From assembly GCA_002368355.1 (NCBI GenBank), contig AP018281.1:2480001-2544000 (forward strand): a stretch of DNA of 64,000 nt, given 5' to 3'. Origin of the DNA: Chondrocystis sp. NIES-4102 (lineage in GTDB: Bacteria; Cyanobacteriota; Cyanobacteriia; Cyanobacteriales; Xenococcaceae). Every line of letters starts with the position of its first letter. Position 1 is the first letter of the stretch. The position numbers and the translations under genes are program-made. A model generated the notes under the pieces. It saw nothing but the letters and a program-made list of their open reading frames with translations, was not told where the DNA came from and ran no database searches. Below are positions 8,399 through 17,841 of the stretch, one piece after another.

Positions 8399-9460
8399 AT
8401 GTTGGATACCAAATCAGTTTTAGAGGCTTTGCGTCCTGTACAAGATCCTGAACTGCAAAAAAGCCTCGTGGAATTAAACATGATCCGCAATGTCACCGTA
8501 GAAGGGGGACAAGTTAGTTTTACTTTGGTTTTAACTACTCCTGCTTGCCCATTGAGGGAATTTATTGTTGAAGACTGTCAAATTGCAGTGAAAAAATTAC
8601 CAGGAGTTGAGCAAGTAAATGTTGAAGTAACTGCCGAAACTCCACAACAAAAGTCTTTACCCGATCGCACTTCTGTTACTGGAATTAAAAACATTATTGC
8701 TATTTCTAGTGGTAAAGGTGGTGTTGGTAAAAGTTCTGTTGCAGTTAATGTGGCGGTTGCTTTAGCTGCTAAAGGGTCGAAAGTGGGACTATTGGATGCT
8801 GATATTTATGGGCCGAATGCTCCTAATATGTTTGGTTTAGCTGATGCCAAAATTGCCGTTAAACAAGGTAGTCAAGGAGAAATTTTAGAACCTGCATTTA
8901 ATCATGGTGTTAAATTGGTTTCTATGGCATTTTTGATCGATCCAGATCAACCTGTAATTTGGCGTGGGCCGATGCTTAATGGTATTATTCGTCAGTTTCT
9001 TTATCAGGTGGAGTGGGGAGAACTGGATTATTTAATTGTTGATATGCCCCCTGGTACAGGTGATGCTCAATTAACTATGGCTCAAGCTGTTCCTATGGCT
9101 GGGGCTGTAATTGTAACCACTCCCCAGACTGTATCTTTAATTGATGCTCGACGTGGTTTAAAGATGTTTCAACAGTTGGGAGTTAATTTACTCGGCATTG
9201 TGGAAAATATGAGTTATTTTATTCCACCAGATATGCCTGATAAAACTTATGATTTATTTGGTTCAGGTGGGGGAGAAAAAACCGCACAAGAATTGAATGT
9301 TCCTTTATTAGGTTGTGTGCCATTAGAAATTGCTCTAAGGGAAGGGGGCGATCGCGGTGTTCCTATTGTTCTTTCCCACCCAGACTCGGCTTCTGCTAAG
9401 GCTTTATTTGCGATCGCTCAACAGATTGCTGCTAAGGTTTCTGTGGCTGCTTTGGCTTAA
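8399..9460 (+). CDS. mrp: Mrp/ApbC family iron-sulfur carrier ATPase
   Basis: This P-loop ATPase of the Mrp/NBP35 family loads iron-sulfur clusters onto target proteins. Residues 1-90 are a MIP18-like domain (LRPVQDPELQKSLVELNMI, TTPACPLREF). The ATPase follows, with SGKGGVGKSSVAVNVA and DADIYGPNAP. I chose the ATG at 8399 because GGGAG precedes it and MLDTKSVLEALRPVQDPEL is the family start; an earlier in-frame start at 8369 adds ten residues. The CxxC pair usual in bacterial Mrp proteins after NMSYF is absent, as I recall it is in other cyanobacterial members. Confidence 0.93.
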   Translation: MLDTKSVLEALRPVQDPELQKSLVELNMIRNVTVEGGQVSFTLVLTTPACPLREFIVEDCQIAVKKLPGVEQVNVEVTAETPQQKSLPDRTSVTGIKNIIAISSGKGGVGKSSVAVNVAVALAAKGSKVGLLDADIYGPNAPNMFGLADAKIAVKQGSQGEILEPAFNHGVKLVSMAFLIDPDQPVIWRGPMLNGIIRQFLYQVEWGELDYLIVDMPPGTGDAQLTMAQAVPMAGAVIVTTPQTVSLIDARRGLKMFQQLGVNLLGIVENMSYFIPPDMPDKTYDLFGSGGGEKTAQELNVPLLGCVPLEIALREGGDRGVPIVLSHPDSASAKALFAIAQQIAAKVSVAALA

Positions 9461-9746
9461 GTTTAATAGTTATGCCAGAGATATAAGCTATGGCAATTGA
9501 TATTTGTTTGATGCAAAGAGATTTCGCTCGATGTCTATATCTATTCTTCGGTTGTTATAAATAGATATTTAAATCAGCATATTTTAGATAACAATACAGC
9601 TATTGATCTTCTAGTTTAACTATCCCGACTGCAAGCCTTAATTATGGCAGTAACGGTTAGCGTCGGGTACTTGACTAGTAGATGGTAGCAAAAAATAGAC
9701 TGAAGTTAGGATTTAAACTTATACCAGATTATCTTTCTCTCTTTAT

Positions 9747-10562
9747 TTAATAATTAGCAGGTAGCCAAGCGTACATTCCTAGTTGACAACACTCTTGAAA
9801 GCCCAATCTTTGATAAATGTTTTTACCCATAACAGAAGCTTGTAATATAGCAACTTTATATCCTAACTTTTGAGCATCTTTTAAAGCAGTTTGAGTTATG
9901 TTTGTCGCAATTCCTTTTCCTCTTGCTGCGGGTAAGGTTGTAACAAAGTAAATTCCTGCAACTCCCGCATTTAAATATAAAGCAGAGATAGCAACAGGGG
10001 TATTTTGCCACAAAGCCAGATAACGGATATATCCTGGCGACTCCATAGCTAAACTAGCCTCCAATGGTAAAATTTCATCCAGTAATGTTAAAGGGACATT
10101 AAAACCAACCGCAGCAATCTCTAGCCAACTTTTTAGCGTATTTAGATCATTAACTCGGATAATTTTTATATCTTTAAGCTGTTGCTGACTATCCAAATTA
10201 GATAAATCAATTGCCATACCTGGAAACTCACCCAAATACATCAATCCTTTAGCTTCCAAATACAAACCAAGATCCGTAGGCTGCGTACTAGGACTTGTCC
10301 ACCAGCAAAAAGGTATTCTTTTAGGGATAAAATGTTCAAAAACCTGAGCGATCGCTGATTCTACTTGATCAACTGTTAGTTGAGCGTATACAACCTGATT
10401 ATATAAAACTGAATTAATCCCTGTGACAAAATAAACAAGATTGGAAGCTGTATATAATTGTGCTAAATTTGAGCGACCGTAATTACTCCAGTAAGAAAAT
10501 AGATTCGCTTCTAAAGCTGTGACAATCTTATTAATGTCATTAATGCGGATAACTTCAACCAT
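9747..10562 (-). CDS. GNAT family N-acetyltransferase
   Basis: The 271-residue protein has an acetyltransferase domain in its C-terminal half: YFVTTLPAARGKGIATNITQ is the acetyl-CoA-binding motif A, followed by GYKVAILQASVMGKNIYQRL and GFQECCQLGMYAW. The N-terminal half shows no familiar motif and may be a degenerate second GNAT domain. The substrate is unknown. It ends a two-gene minus-strand group: wecB's stop lies only 21 bases upstream of its start. Confidence 0.85.
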   Translation of the reverse strand: MVEVIRINDINKIVTALEANLFSYWSNYGRSNLAQLYTASNLVYFVTGINSVLYNQVVYAQLTVDQVESAIAQVFEHFIPKRIPFCWWTSPSTQPTDLGLYLEAKGLMYLGEFPGMAIDLSNLDSQQQLKDIKIIRVNDLNTLKSWLEIAAVGFNVPLTLLDEILPLEASLAMESPGYIRYLALWQNTPVAISALYLNAGVAGIYFVTTLPAARGKGIATNITQTALKDAQKLGYKVAILQASVMGKNIYQRLGFQECCQLGMYAWLPANY

Positions 10563-10583
10563 CTATAAAATTATAAGATGCAA

Positions 10584-11702
10584 TCAACTTAATAAAAAAT
10601 CTTGCACAATTTGGGCAATTCTAATAGCAGCCTGACCATCTCCAAAGGGATTAATTGCTGTTGCCATTTGTTGATAAATTGCTGGATCTTCTAACAATTG
10701 GCTAGTCTCCTTAACTATCGAGTCGCAACTAGTACCAATTAACTTAGCTGTACCTGCTGCAACTGCTTCAGGTCTTTCTGTCGTCTCCCTTAATACTAAA
10801 ACAGGTTTACCTAAACTAGGTGCTTCCTCCTGCAAACCTCCCGAATCTGTTAATAATAAATGACAACGAGCGATCGCGCCCACAAGTTCTGGATAATCTA
10901 AAGGTTCGGTTAAAAAGACTCTAGGGTGACTACCTAATGCTGCTTGAATTGGTTGACGCACTGTAGGATTACGATGTAATGGTAATAGTATGGCAGTATC
11001 AGGAAAACGTTCTAAAATAGTTTTAAACCCTATTAAGATATCCGTTAGTGGTTCACCCCAATTTTCCCGACGATGTACGGTAGCCAGTAATACTCGATAT
11101 TCATTCCAGTTTAAATTAGGTATGGGACATTCGGGTTTACTTTCTGCTACTGTTAAGAGTGCATCAATTACTGTATTTCCTGTATGGTGAACTTCCCCTG
11201 TAACTCCCGATTTTTCTAAATTTTTGACAGCTAATGTAGTGGGTGCAAAGTGAAATTGGGCAATTTGGGAAATTAAGCGACGATTTGCTTCTTCTGGATA
11301 AGGATTATATAAATTATCAGTACGTAAACCTGCTTCCACGTGACCTATAGGAATTTGCTGATAGAAGGCTGCTAGGGCTGCGGAAAAAGCTGTTGTTGTA
11401 TCTCCCTGAACTAAAATTAACTGCGGTTGAATGGTGGTAAAAATCTTTTCTAACCCTTGTAAACTGTCACAAGTAATATTAGTTAGAGTTTGTTGCGGTC
11501 TCATTATGGCTAAATCGTAGTCGGCTTTCAAGTCAAATAACTCCATGACTCGATCTACCATTTCTCTGTGTTGTCCTGTGAGAATTAAATGGGTTTTTAT
11601 CTGATCAAGATAACTAAATTGCTTAATGACTGGAGCTAACTTAATTGCTTCAGGACGAGTTCCTAAAATTACGGCGATCGCGAATTGAGTTGATGTCGTC
11701 AT
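10584..11702 (-). CDS. wecB: UDP-N-acetylglucosamine 2-epimerase (non-hydrolysing)
   Basis: WecB converts UDP-GlcNAc to UDP-ManNAc for surface polysaccharides. The 372 residues carry ILGTRPEAIKLAPVIKQF at the N-terminus, LTGQHREMV, HVEAGLRTDNLYNPYPEE, ATVHRRENWGEPL, and the C-terminal substrate loop DSGGLQEEAPSLGKPVLVLR followed by ETTERPEA. All match this family. It is followed closely by the GNAT gene on the same strand, which might modify an amino sugar in the same pathway (inference). Confidence 0.95.
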   Translation of the reverse strand: MTTSTQFAIAVILGTRPEAIKLAPVIKQFSYLDQIKTHLILTGQHREMVDRVMELFDLKADYDLAIMRPQQTLTNITCDSLQGLEKIFTTIQPQLILVQGDTTTAFSAALAAFYQQIPIGHVEAGLRTDNLYNPYPEEANRRLISQIAQFHFAPTTLAVKNLEKSGVTGEVHHTGNTVIDALLTVAESKPECPIPNLNWNEYRVLLATVHRRENWGEPLTDILIGFKTILERFPDTAILLPLHRNPTVRQPIQAALGSHPRVFLTEPLDYPELVGAIARCHLLLTDSGGLQEEAPSLGKPVLVLRETTERPEAVAAGTAKLIGTSCDSIVKETSQLLEDPAIYQQMATAINPFGDGQAAIRIAQIVQDFLLS

Positions 11703-11732
11703 ATAAATTAACTGTATTTACAGCAGTTAAAC

Positions 11733-11760
11733 AGAGAAAAACCCAGTATACACTGGGCTT
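11733..11760 (-). terminator. rho-independent terminator
   Basis: On the minus strand CCCAGT and ACTGGG pair around a four-base loop (11742-11757), followed by TTTTTCTC. It separates the 120-residue membrane protein gene from wecB. Confidence 0.75.
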
Positions 11761-11855
11761 CAGTCTTAAGCATTGACTATTGATAACTAAAAAGCGACCT
11801 TTTGATTATTTCCATTGAATACTAAGTCGCAATCTCTTTCTTTAGCTATTTATAT

Positions 11856-12218
11856 CTAATTGTTATCTATCTGACAAGTTAAAGGACAGGAGGCATATAT
11901 AGGACTATTAGCTAAATCACTTTTCTCATGTAGCCAGTTTAACCAACTTACTTGTTCTGGGTGAATTCCTTTAAAAGCTAGTACGGCAGCCCCAAATAAA
12001 ACGATCGCCATATTGAGGGTAAAAATGCTACCTGTGACCACTAAAACTGCACTAGCAGGAATAACTGTCTGTAAAATAATTGTTGCTAAAATACCAACTG
12101 TAACTATCAACGCACCAACAGGAAAACCAACTACCAACAAGCATACTGTTAGAGTAAAACTCCATAGTAAAAAGCTCTTCATCAAAGCAAAATAGCTATT
12201 CTTTTGTACTAATTCCAT
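11856..12218 (-). CDS. small membrane protein, unknown function
   Basis: This 120-residue protein has three predicted hydrophobic segments: about residues 14-35 (FLLWSFTLTVCLLVVGFPVG), 36-60 and 64-84. After them comes a short soluble tail, HPEQVSWLNWLHEKSD, with two cysteines near the end (CPLTC). I do not recognise the family, though small proteins of this type are common in cyanobacteria. It has its own downstream terminator and stands alone. Confidence 0.7.
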   Translation of the reverse strand: MELVQKNSYFALMKSFLLWSFTLTVCLLVVGFPVGALIVTVGILATIILQTVIPASAVLVVTGSIFTLNMAIVLFGAAVLAFKGIHPEQVSWLNWLHEKSDLANSPIYASCPLTCQIDNN

Positions 12219-12768
12219 TTTTTTAGATAACCCAACAACAACAATATAATCTGATATCTTTGAGCTAAAATCTTAGCTTTTCGTATCGTTACAGTTCAGT
12301 ATAAGAATAAGTAAGGATAAAAATTCATTTTATAAATATAATTTTACATTTCCTTGATCTTTAGTTTAATTTTAAGTACTACTTACTACTGTTTAACTTG
12401 TCGATCCCTATCCCCTTATCACATCTTTTAGCTCTTTTTCTCAATATCCTAGGTGAATACTTTAAATTACTAGATAATTCTAACCCACGAAAATTTTGCT
12501 ACATTCTATACCGAACAGGTATATATACTTAAATAATATATTACTCAATGTTAAGCATCAAAATACCCTAATTTTTTAGCTGCAATTAAATATATATTAA
12601 TACGTTTGTTTTAGTCATAAAATAATTAGCTAAATCCCGATCAACAGTTAATAATCCCCGAAGATTTAAGAATATTAGATAGTTGACAAAAGCCAAATTG
12701 TAATAAATCGAATAGGGGTGGGCATACTAAATCTAATCAAGATTACATTTTCAAATAACGAGATTAAA
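12219..12768. other. AT-rich spacer, nothing recognised
   Basis: This divergent spacer of about 550 bases upstream of the PilT-like gene is strongly AT-rich and has many short T and A runs. I see no gene, repeat family or clear structured RNA. It presumably carries the promoters of both neighbours. Confidence 0.5.
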
Positions 12769-14019
12769 ATGAATCAAAGAATAGGTTCACAACCATTACC
12801 ACCACCACCACCACCACCATCAAGCACTTTAGGTAGAACCAATAGTAATAGTCATATAACCGCTCCTAAAACCACAGAAATCCAAAATCCTAGTGTGCCA
12901 AGACCCCCTGCTACTAGTAATATGCAGGTCAAAAGTAATCGCCCTCAAAGGTCTGCGGGACAACCTTCTCTAGAACACATAATTAGAAAAGCTTATGATC
13001 AAGGATATTCCGATATCCATTTAGGGGTAGGGGAAGTACCAAGGATGCGCGATCGCGGAGAAATGGCTTTAGCAGACTATCCCAAGACCGATCTCAATAC
13101 TTTTATGAGTTGGATACATGAAGTATTAACCGATGAAGAAGTAGCGCAGTTTCAGCGAGAATTAGAATTTGATGGGGCGACTCAATACGAATTTGCCAGG
13201 GTAAGGATTAATATCTTTGACGCTTTGCAGGGCCCTGCTTTAGTAATGCGTTTAATTCCCTTAAAGATTTTGACTATGGAACAATTGGGTTTACCCCCTG
13301 TATTCCAAGACATTTCTGATGCTCATAAAGGCTTGATTTTAGTGACTGGGCCGACGGGTTCAGGTAAATCTACCACAATGGCAGCGATGGTAGACTACAT
13401 CAATAAAACACACGCCAAGCACATTATCACCATTGAAGACCCCATTGAATTTGTACATCAAAGTAAACGTTCCCTAATCAAACATAGGGAAGTAGGTATT
13501 AATACTCGCAAATTCGATAATGCGTTAAAAGCTGCATTAAGGGAAGATCCTGATATCATCTTAGTGGGGGAGATGCGCGATCGCGAAACTGTAAATACAG
13601 CCCTCAAAGCTGCGCAGACAGGTCACTTAGTAATGGGAACATTACACACCAATAGTGCAATTAAAACCATTGAAAGGATTTTAACTCTTTATAACGCGGA
13701 AGAACAAGATGCCATGCGTGTTGCTATTTCTGAATCATTAGTAGCTGTAATCTCTCAAGGATTATGTAGAACTACTGACGGTAAAAGAGCAGCTTATCAT
13801 GACATTATGGTTAATACCGAAACTGTTAGAGACTATATTAAACAGGGTAAGTATGACGAGATTCATACACTGATGCAAAATGGGGAGTTCGACGGTATGA
13901 TCACCACTAACCAGGCTTTATTTAGCCTTTATGAAGACGGTCGCATTACCGAAGAAACAGCCTTAGAAATGTCTCCTACTGCCAATGAAATGGCGATGAT
14001 GCTTCGAGGCAGAATTTAA
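12769..14019 (+). CDS. PilT-like type IV pilus retraction ATPase (PilT2-like)
   Basis: This is a hexameric secretion ATPase of the PilT group, which depolymerises type IV pili at the inner membrane. The sequence shows a proline run (eight) near the N-terminus, then LEHIIRKAYDQGYSDIHLGV, Walker A GPTGSGKSTT, Walker B DPDIILVGEMRD and the His box HLVMGTLHTNSA. The usual PilT AIRNLIRE motif appears as TVRDYIKQ, so this is probably the second cyanobacterial paralogue (PilT2), implicated in phototaxis in Synechocystis. I start at the ATG at 12769; a GTG at 12718 would add 17 residues. Confidence 0.88.
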   Translation: MNQRIGSQPLPPPPPPPSSTLGRTNSNSHITAPKTTEIQNPSVPRPPATSNMQVKSNRPQRSAGQPSLEHIIRKAYDQGYSDIHLGVGEVPRMRDRGEMALADYPKTDLNTFMSWIHEVLTDEEVAQFQRELEFDGATQYEFARVRINIFDALQGPALVMRLIPLKILTMEQLGLPPVFQDISDAHKGLILVTGPTGSGKSTTMAAMVDYINKTHAKHIITIEDPIEFVHQSKRSLIKHREVGINTRKFDNALKAALREDPDIILVGEMRDRETVNTALKAAQTGHLVMGTLHTNSAIKTIERILTLYNAEEQDAMRVAISESLVAVISQGLCRTTDGKRAAYHDIMVNTETVRDYIKQGKYDEIHTLMQNGEFDGMITTNQALFSLYEDGRITEETALEMSPTANEMAMMLRGRI

Positions 14020-14029
14020 AAGATAATAT

Positions 14030-14104
14030 ATAGTCTGTCGAGGAGTACGGATATAACCAGGCTCAATTGAAGAGTTATTATCCAAACCCAGCTTGACAGA
14101 CTAT
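14030..14104 (+). other. nested inverted repeats, possible structured RNA
   Basis: Ten-base perfect arms ATAGTCTGTC (14030-14039) and GACAGACTAT (14095-14104) enclose a second pair, GGATATAAC and GTTATTATCC, around a loop containing TCAATTGA. The result is a two-tier hairpin of about 75 nucleotides between the PilT-like and KaiB-like genes. No T-run follows, so it is not a standard terminator. Confidence 0.5.
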
Positions 14105-14153
14105 CATTTGGTATAAGCTCTAATCCATTAGGGAAATACTGCCAAATGTTATG

Positions 14154-14879
14154 ATGACTAATGTTATACCCAATATCTTTAAAGGTATTGCTTTATTTAC
14201 CCCAGGGGGCGATTTAATCTACGGCATCGACCCAAGTAAAAATACTCAGTGGCATAGTCATTTATGTTTAGGGTTACAAGAAAATTGGGGTTTAGTAGAT
14301 TCGCCTCATTTTTTAGTACCTGGATACACAGCAACCGTAGAACGTTGGCTAGATCCTCAAACCCAACAGATTAAGACGATCGCTGAAATTTATCCGAGTG
14401 TACAACGTTATATTCCTTTGTTGCAGGTATTATTTAACTTAGAACCTACAACTACTTGGCATCTTGCACCTTGGCTTGAAGAACATTGTAATCGTGCCAT
14501 CATTGAAACTTATCGAGCAAAATTTCCTCAATTATGGGAACAACGAGATTTAATTATTCGCCACGATCCGCTTGCAGTTTCTCAAATAACCATTTCCCCA
14601 CATTGTGATCCTGTAGGAAATTATGTTTTTCGCCTATTTATCTCTAGCGATAATCTCACTGCGGAAAAAACCCTAGGTAACGTTCATCAGCTTTTAGAAC
14701 AAGGTTTAGACCATCCCTACACATTAAAAGTAATTGATATCAAAAACAATCCCGAACAGGCAATAATTCATCAAATAGCATTAACTCCGACTCTAGTTAG
14801 AATAGAACCAAAACCAATCAAGCGCATAGTGGGGCAATTTGACGATATCCCCAGAATTTTAAGTATTATTAATTGCTAA
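14154..14879 (+). CDS. KaiB-like domain protein with unknown N-terminal domain
   Basis: The last 85 or so residues (from [20 protein letters not shown]) follow the KaiB thioredoxin-like pattern, including [13 protein letters not shown], the TPTLV segment with its conserved proline, and [10 protein letters not shown]. The first 155 residues ([20 protein letters not shown] onward) match nothing I recognise and have no membrane segment. There is no kinase domain, so this is not SasA. A clock link is inferred from the domain only. Two ATGs are adjacent (14151 and 14154). Its 3' end overlaps pyrB on the opposite strand by 11 bases. Confidence 0.8.
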   Translation: MTNVIPNIFKGIALFTPGGDLIYGIDPSKNTQWHSHLCLGLQENWGLVDSPHFLVPGYTATVERWLDPQTQQIKTIAEIYPSVQRYIPLLQVLFNLEPTTTWHLAPWLEEHCNRAIIETYRAKFPQLWEQRDLIIRHDPLAVSQITISPHCDPVGNYVFRLFISSDNLTAEKTLGNVHQLLEQGLDHPYTLKVIDIKNNPEQAIIHQIALTPTLVRIEPKPIKRIVGQFDDIPRILSIINC

Positions 14880-15873
14880 TGCCGATTAAATATAACAATG
14901 CCATTCTCACTGCTACACCACTAGTTACTTGCTGAGAAATCAAACTTAAGTCAGGATCGTCCATCAAATCAGAAGTAATTTCCACACCACGATTAGTAGG
15001 GCCTGGGTGAAGAACTTTAACATGGGGTTGACAAAGTTGCAAGCGATCGCGCGTAATGCCAAACATTTGATGGTATTCCCGTAAACTCGGAATAAAATTA
15101 CCAGTCATACGTTCTTTTTGCAGCCGTAGGGTCATGACAAAATCGGCATTTTCTAAGGCGGGCTTAAGTTCCCAATGAAGATATAATTGCCCCTGATGAC
15201 TTTTATCAACCATTGCTAGAAACTCTTGAGGTAGTAATGTAGCAGGTGCTGCTAAATGAACTTCTGCCCCACAGGCGATCAGACTATAAATATTAGAACG
15301 AGCAACGCGAGAATGTAGAATATCCCCAACAATAGCTATCTTTTTCCCCTGTAGTAATTCTATACGGGGATTATCAGGATCTAAAACCGAAGTAATAGTT
15401 AATAAATCCAATAGTGCTTGGGAAGGATGTTGATGTAAACCGTCCCCTGCATTTAAAATAGTGACTCCTGAATTTAACCTATCCATTTCAAGAGCGATCG
15501 CTTGTGGGACTCCTGCTTGTTGATGGCGAATGACCATAATATCTGTCCCCATCGCTAAATAAGTCTTAGCTGTATCGAGAATAGTTTCGCCTTTTGTTAA
15601 AGAAGAAGTTCCTGGGGCAAAATTTAAAATATCAGCAGAAAGCCTTTTAGCTGCTAATTCAAAACTACTACGAGTACGGGTTGAGGGTTCAAAAAACATA
15701 TTAGTTACAACTCTACCCTGAAGTGCTGGGACTTTTTTAGTTCTACCAGCTAGCACCTTTTGGAAACTAACAGCCGTCTGTAACACCGTTTGATATTCGG
15801 CAACGGTAAAATCAACCAAAGAAAGGATATGTCGTCTTGTCCAGGTAGTCGTGATCATAGCTGTTAACATCAA
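14869..15873 (-). CDS. pyrB: aspartate carbamoyltransferase catalytic subunit
   Basis: PyrB condenses carbamoyl phosphate with aspartate in pyrimidine synthesis. The 334 residues show the carbamoyl-phosphate site [51 protein letters not shown] and the C-terminal [11 protein letters not shown]. The length is normal for cyanobacteria. The start could be either of two in-frame ATGs within the first six codons. Its end overlaps the convergent KaiB-like gene by 11 bases. Confidence 0.95.
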   Translation of the reverse strand: MMLTAMITTTWTRRHILSLVDFTVAEYQTVLQTAVSFQKVLAGRTKKVPALQGRVVTNMFFEPSTRTRSSFELAAKRLSADILNFAPGTSSLTKGETILDTAKTYLAMGTDIMVIRHQQAGVPQAIALEMDRLNSGVTILNAGDGLHQHPSQALLDLLTITSVLDPDNPRIELLQGKKIAIVGDILHSRVARSNIYSLIACGAEVHLAAPATLLPQEFLAMVDKSHQGQLYLHWELKPALENADFVMTLRLQKERMTGNFIPSLREYHQMFGITRDRLQLCQPHVKVLHPGPTNRGVEITSDLMDDPDLSLISQQVTSGVAVRMALLYLIGISN

Positions 15874-16035
15874 ATAGTTAACGGTGATAATTAATTTAGC
15901 AAAGCATACAATAGGTTATCAGGTTATCAGTCTTTTCTCCAGTATGTTGAGTCATTGAGTTGTACTTGGCTGATAGGTCTTATTATGTATATATTTAAGA
16001 GTCTTTGTGGCTAGTAAACTTATTTACAAAACCTT

Positions 16036-16743
16036 ATGTCAGAAAAACAACAGTTATTATTAGTAGACGATGAGCCTGGTATCAGAGAATCTGTGCAAGC
16101 ATATTTAGAAGATAATGAAGGATGGACTGTTACTGTCGCCAGTAATGCCGAGGAAGCTTTACAGACAATTGAGGCACAAATACCTGATTTAATTATCTCT
16201 GATATTATGATGCCCCAAGTAAACGGATATCAGTTTTTGCACAAGCTGCGCGAAGATCCACGCTATCGTTCTATTCCTGTAGTTTTTTTAACCGCTAGAG
16301 GGATGACTAGCGATCGCATTCAAGGTTATGAAGCTGGTTGTGATGCTTATTTGTCTAAGCCTTTTGACCCTGAAGAGTTGGAAGCTATTGTTAGGAATTT
16401 ATTGTCTAAAAATAAACCTGCAGGCAGTAGCAATGATAGTAGTACAGAATTGGAAAAGATTGCTCGGGAATTGGTAGAAATTAAAGCTAAGTTAGATGAT
16501 AAATTAACTGGTAGTGGTGGTATTAGTGTTACTCCTTCGCCGATTAAAATTGATTTGACCCCCAGAGAACAAAGTGTTTTAGATTTAGTTGCTCAGGGTT
16601 TAATGAACAAGGAAATAGCTCGCGAATTAACGACAAGCGTGAGAAATGTTGAAAAATATGTTAGTCGTTTGTTTGGTAAGACAGGCACTAATAGTCGTAC
16701 GGAATTAGTACGTTTTGCTCTACAACATGGTTTGACGCAATAG
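16036..16743 (+). CDS. LuxR/NarL-type response regulator
   Basis: This 235-residue two-component regulator has a receiver domain (about 1-125) with the acidic pocket LLVDDEPG, the phosphoacceptor aspartate in LIISDIMMP, and the conserved lysine in LSKPFDPEEL. A helical linker follows, then a LuxR helix-turn-helix (about 172-232: LTPREQSVLDLVAQGLMNKE, VRNVEKYVSRLFGKTGTNSR). It resembles the Ycf29-type regulators of cyanobacteria and red-algal plastids. No histidine kinase is adjacent, so its partner is unknown. Confidence 0.88.
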   Translation: MSEKQQLLLVDDEPGIRESVQAYLEDNEGWTVTVASNAEEALQTIEAQIPDLIISDIMMPQVNGYQFLHKLREDPRYRSIPVVFLTARGMTSDRIQGYEAGCDAYLSKPFDPEELEAIVRNLLSKNKPAGSSNDSSTELEKIARELVEIKAKLDDKLTGSGGISVTPSPIKIDLTPREQSVLDLVAQGLMNKEIARELTTSVRNVEKYVSRLFGKTGTNSRTELVRFALQHGLTQ

Positions 16744-16775
16744 ATTATTTTGTCATAATTCGGCTGTGTTGTGTT

Positions 16776-16997
16776 GGGGTAGTTTTTAGCTTTTAGCTTT
16801 TAGCTTGTTACTCTTTATTTACTACCTCCTGACTACTGAATATTAACTTTTAGTTACTTATTACTCGTACCTACTACCTACTACCTACTACCTGCTACCT
16901 ACTACCTACATTGTCCCCTTGTGGGATTAGCTCCGCTTATCCTTATTTGACTCCCCTCTCCTGACTCCTGACTCCCCTCTCCTGACTCCTGACAATA
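16776..16997. repeat. intergenic heptamer repeat cluster (reverse orientation)
   Basis: In order on the plus strand: TAGCTTT heptamers (16784-16806), CCTACTA heptamers (about 16869-16909), the module ATTGTCCCCTTGTGGGATTA (16910-16929), GCTTATCC, and CTCCTGA heptamers (about 16955-16992). Read on the minus strand this gives the same three heptamers found elsewhere in the window. The rest of the 16744-17073 gap is AT-rich upstream sequence of the next gene. Confidence 0.85.
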
Positions 16998-17073
16998 TAT
17001 AACCACATTGAGTTTTCAATAGTTATACTAAGTCAGATAAAATTAAATTTTAAAAAATCTTTGTTTAGGTATT

Positions 17074-17622
17074 ATGACAAATTATTTAGGAGCATTTTTA
17101 CCTCCCATTGCCTTTGATAGTTTATTCTCTACTCAAGGGGTTATGGTGATGCTTTTGGTTGCATATGCAGGGGCTATGTGGATGTTTCTTAGTAGTGCGC
17201 CTAAAGTTTATACAATTATGGTGTCTAATTTAAGTAATGCCCAGCAGTTTTATGAGGGTTTATTAGAGCTACCCGCAGCCGATGTGCCTTTACATTACTA
17301 CTATAATTACGAACAGGCAATGGGTGCAGGAGGACTTGATCCGCTTTATATGTCTACTACTACTAATGCAGCTTTAACTGCTACAGAAGGATTATGGTAT
17401 CAACTTAAAAAAAATACCCAAATTCATGTGATCGCTGGTGCTAGCGGTGGTTATAAGGATCGTCAGCGTCATGTTTGTTTTGATCGCGATTGTTTAGAAA
17501 TGTTATTGTTGCGTATTCAGTCACGACGTTTAAAATATAAAATTCGACGCGATCGCCCTTTGAATTTTTTGGTTAAGGATTTTGATAACCGTACTATTGA
17601 AATAGCCGAAGTTTCTAATTAG
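17074..17622 (+). CDS. membrane-anchored VOC/glyoxalase-like protein
   Basis: This 182-residue protein has one hydrophobic segment near the N-terminus (about residues 22-42, VMVMLLVAYAGAMWMFL). A soluble domain follows whose pattern (VYTIMVSNLSNAQQFYEGLL, then RHVCFDRDCLEMLLLRI and NFLVKDFDNRTIEIAE) suggests a vicinal-oxygen-chelate fold. Metal ligands are not obvious, so an enzymatic role is uncertain. It appears to be a conserved cyanobacterial protein of unknown role. Confidence 0.7.
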   Translation: MTNYLGAFLPPIAFDSLFSTQGVMVMLLVAYAGAMWMFLSSAPKVYTIMVSNLSNAQQFYEGLLELPAADVPLHYYYNYEQAMGAGGLDPLYMSTTTNAALTATEGLWYQLKKNTQIHVIAGASGGYKDRQRHVCFDRDCLEMLLLRIQSRRLKYKIRRDRPLNFLVKDFDNRTIEIAEVSN

Positions 17623-17638
17623 TATTCCCTAAGACAAT

Positions 17639-17690
17639 CAGTTACCAGTTATCACGACTAAACAAGACTGATAGCTGATAACTGAATCTT
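17639..17690. terminator. imperfect long hairpin between convergent genes
   Basis: Sixteen-base arms CAGTTACCAGTTATCA (17639-17654) and TGATAGCTGATAACTG (17669-17684) pair at 13 positions, followed by a T-rich AATCTTTCTTTT. It lies between the VOC-like gene and the convergent petN pair, so it may end transcripts from either side. Confidence 0.55.
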
Positions 17691-17694
17691 TCTT

Positions 17695-17838
17695 TTAAAC
17701 TCCACCGCTTTTATCTCGGCTTTGACGACGACGATCGCGCCATTGAACTACAGAGAGATAGAATATTCCTAAACTCAATAGTCCTAAAATGCCAATAGCA
17801 ACTAAAAACAGTGTATTGAGTAATGCGTTTGTTTCCAC
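17695..17838 (-). CDS. 47-residue single-span membrane protein after petN
   Basis: A GTG start three bases after the petN stop opens a 47-codon frame. It has a single hydrophobic span (LLNTLFLVAIGILGLLSLGI) and a basic tail (YLSVVQWRDRRRQSRDKSGG). The tight coupling to petN and the sequence style suggest a photosynthetic-membrane subunit. The shape, one span ending in YL and WRDRRR, resembles what I recall of the small NDH-1 subunit NdhP, but I cannot confirm this. Confidence 0.65.
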   Translation of the reverse strand: METNALLNTLFLVAIGILGLLSLGIFYLSVVQWRDRRRQSRDKSGGV

Positions 17839-17841
17839 AAT

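Noticed and set aside
9490-9565. A 24-codon frame after mrp beginning MAIDICLMQRD
   Set aside because: It is too short, lacks a ribosome site and resembles nothing known.
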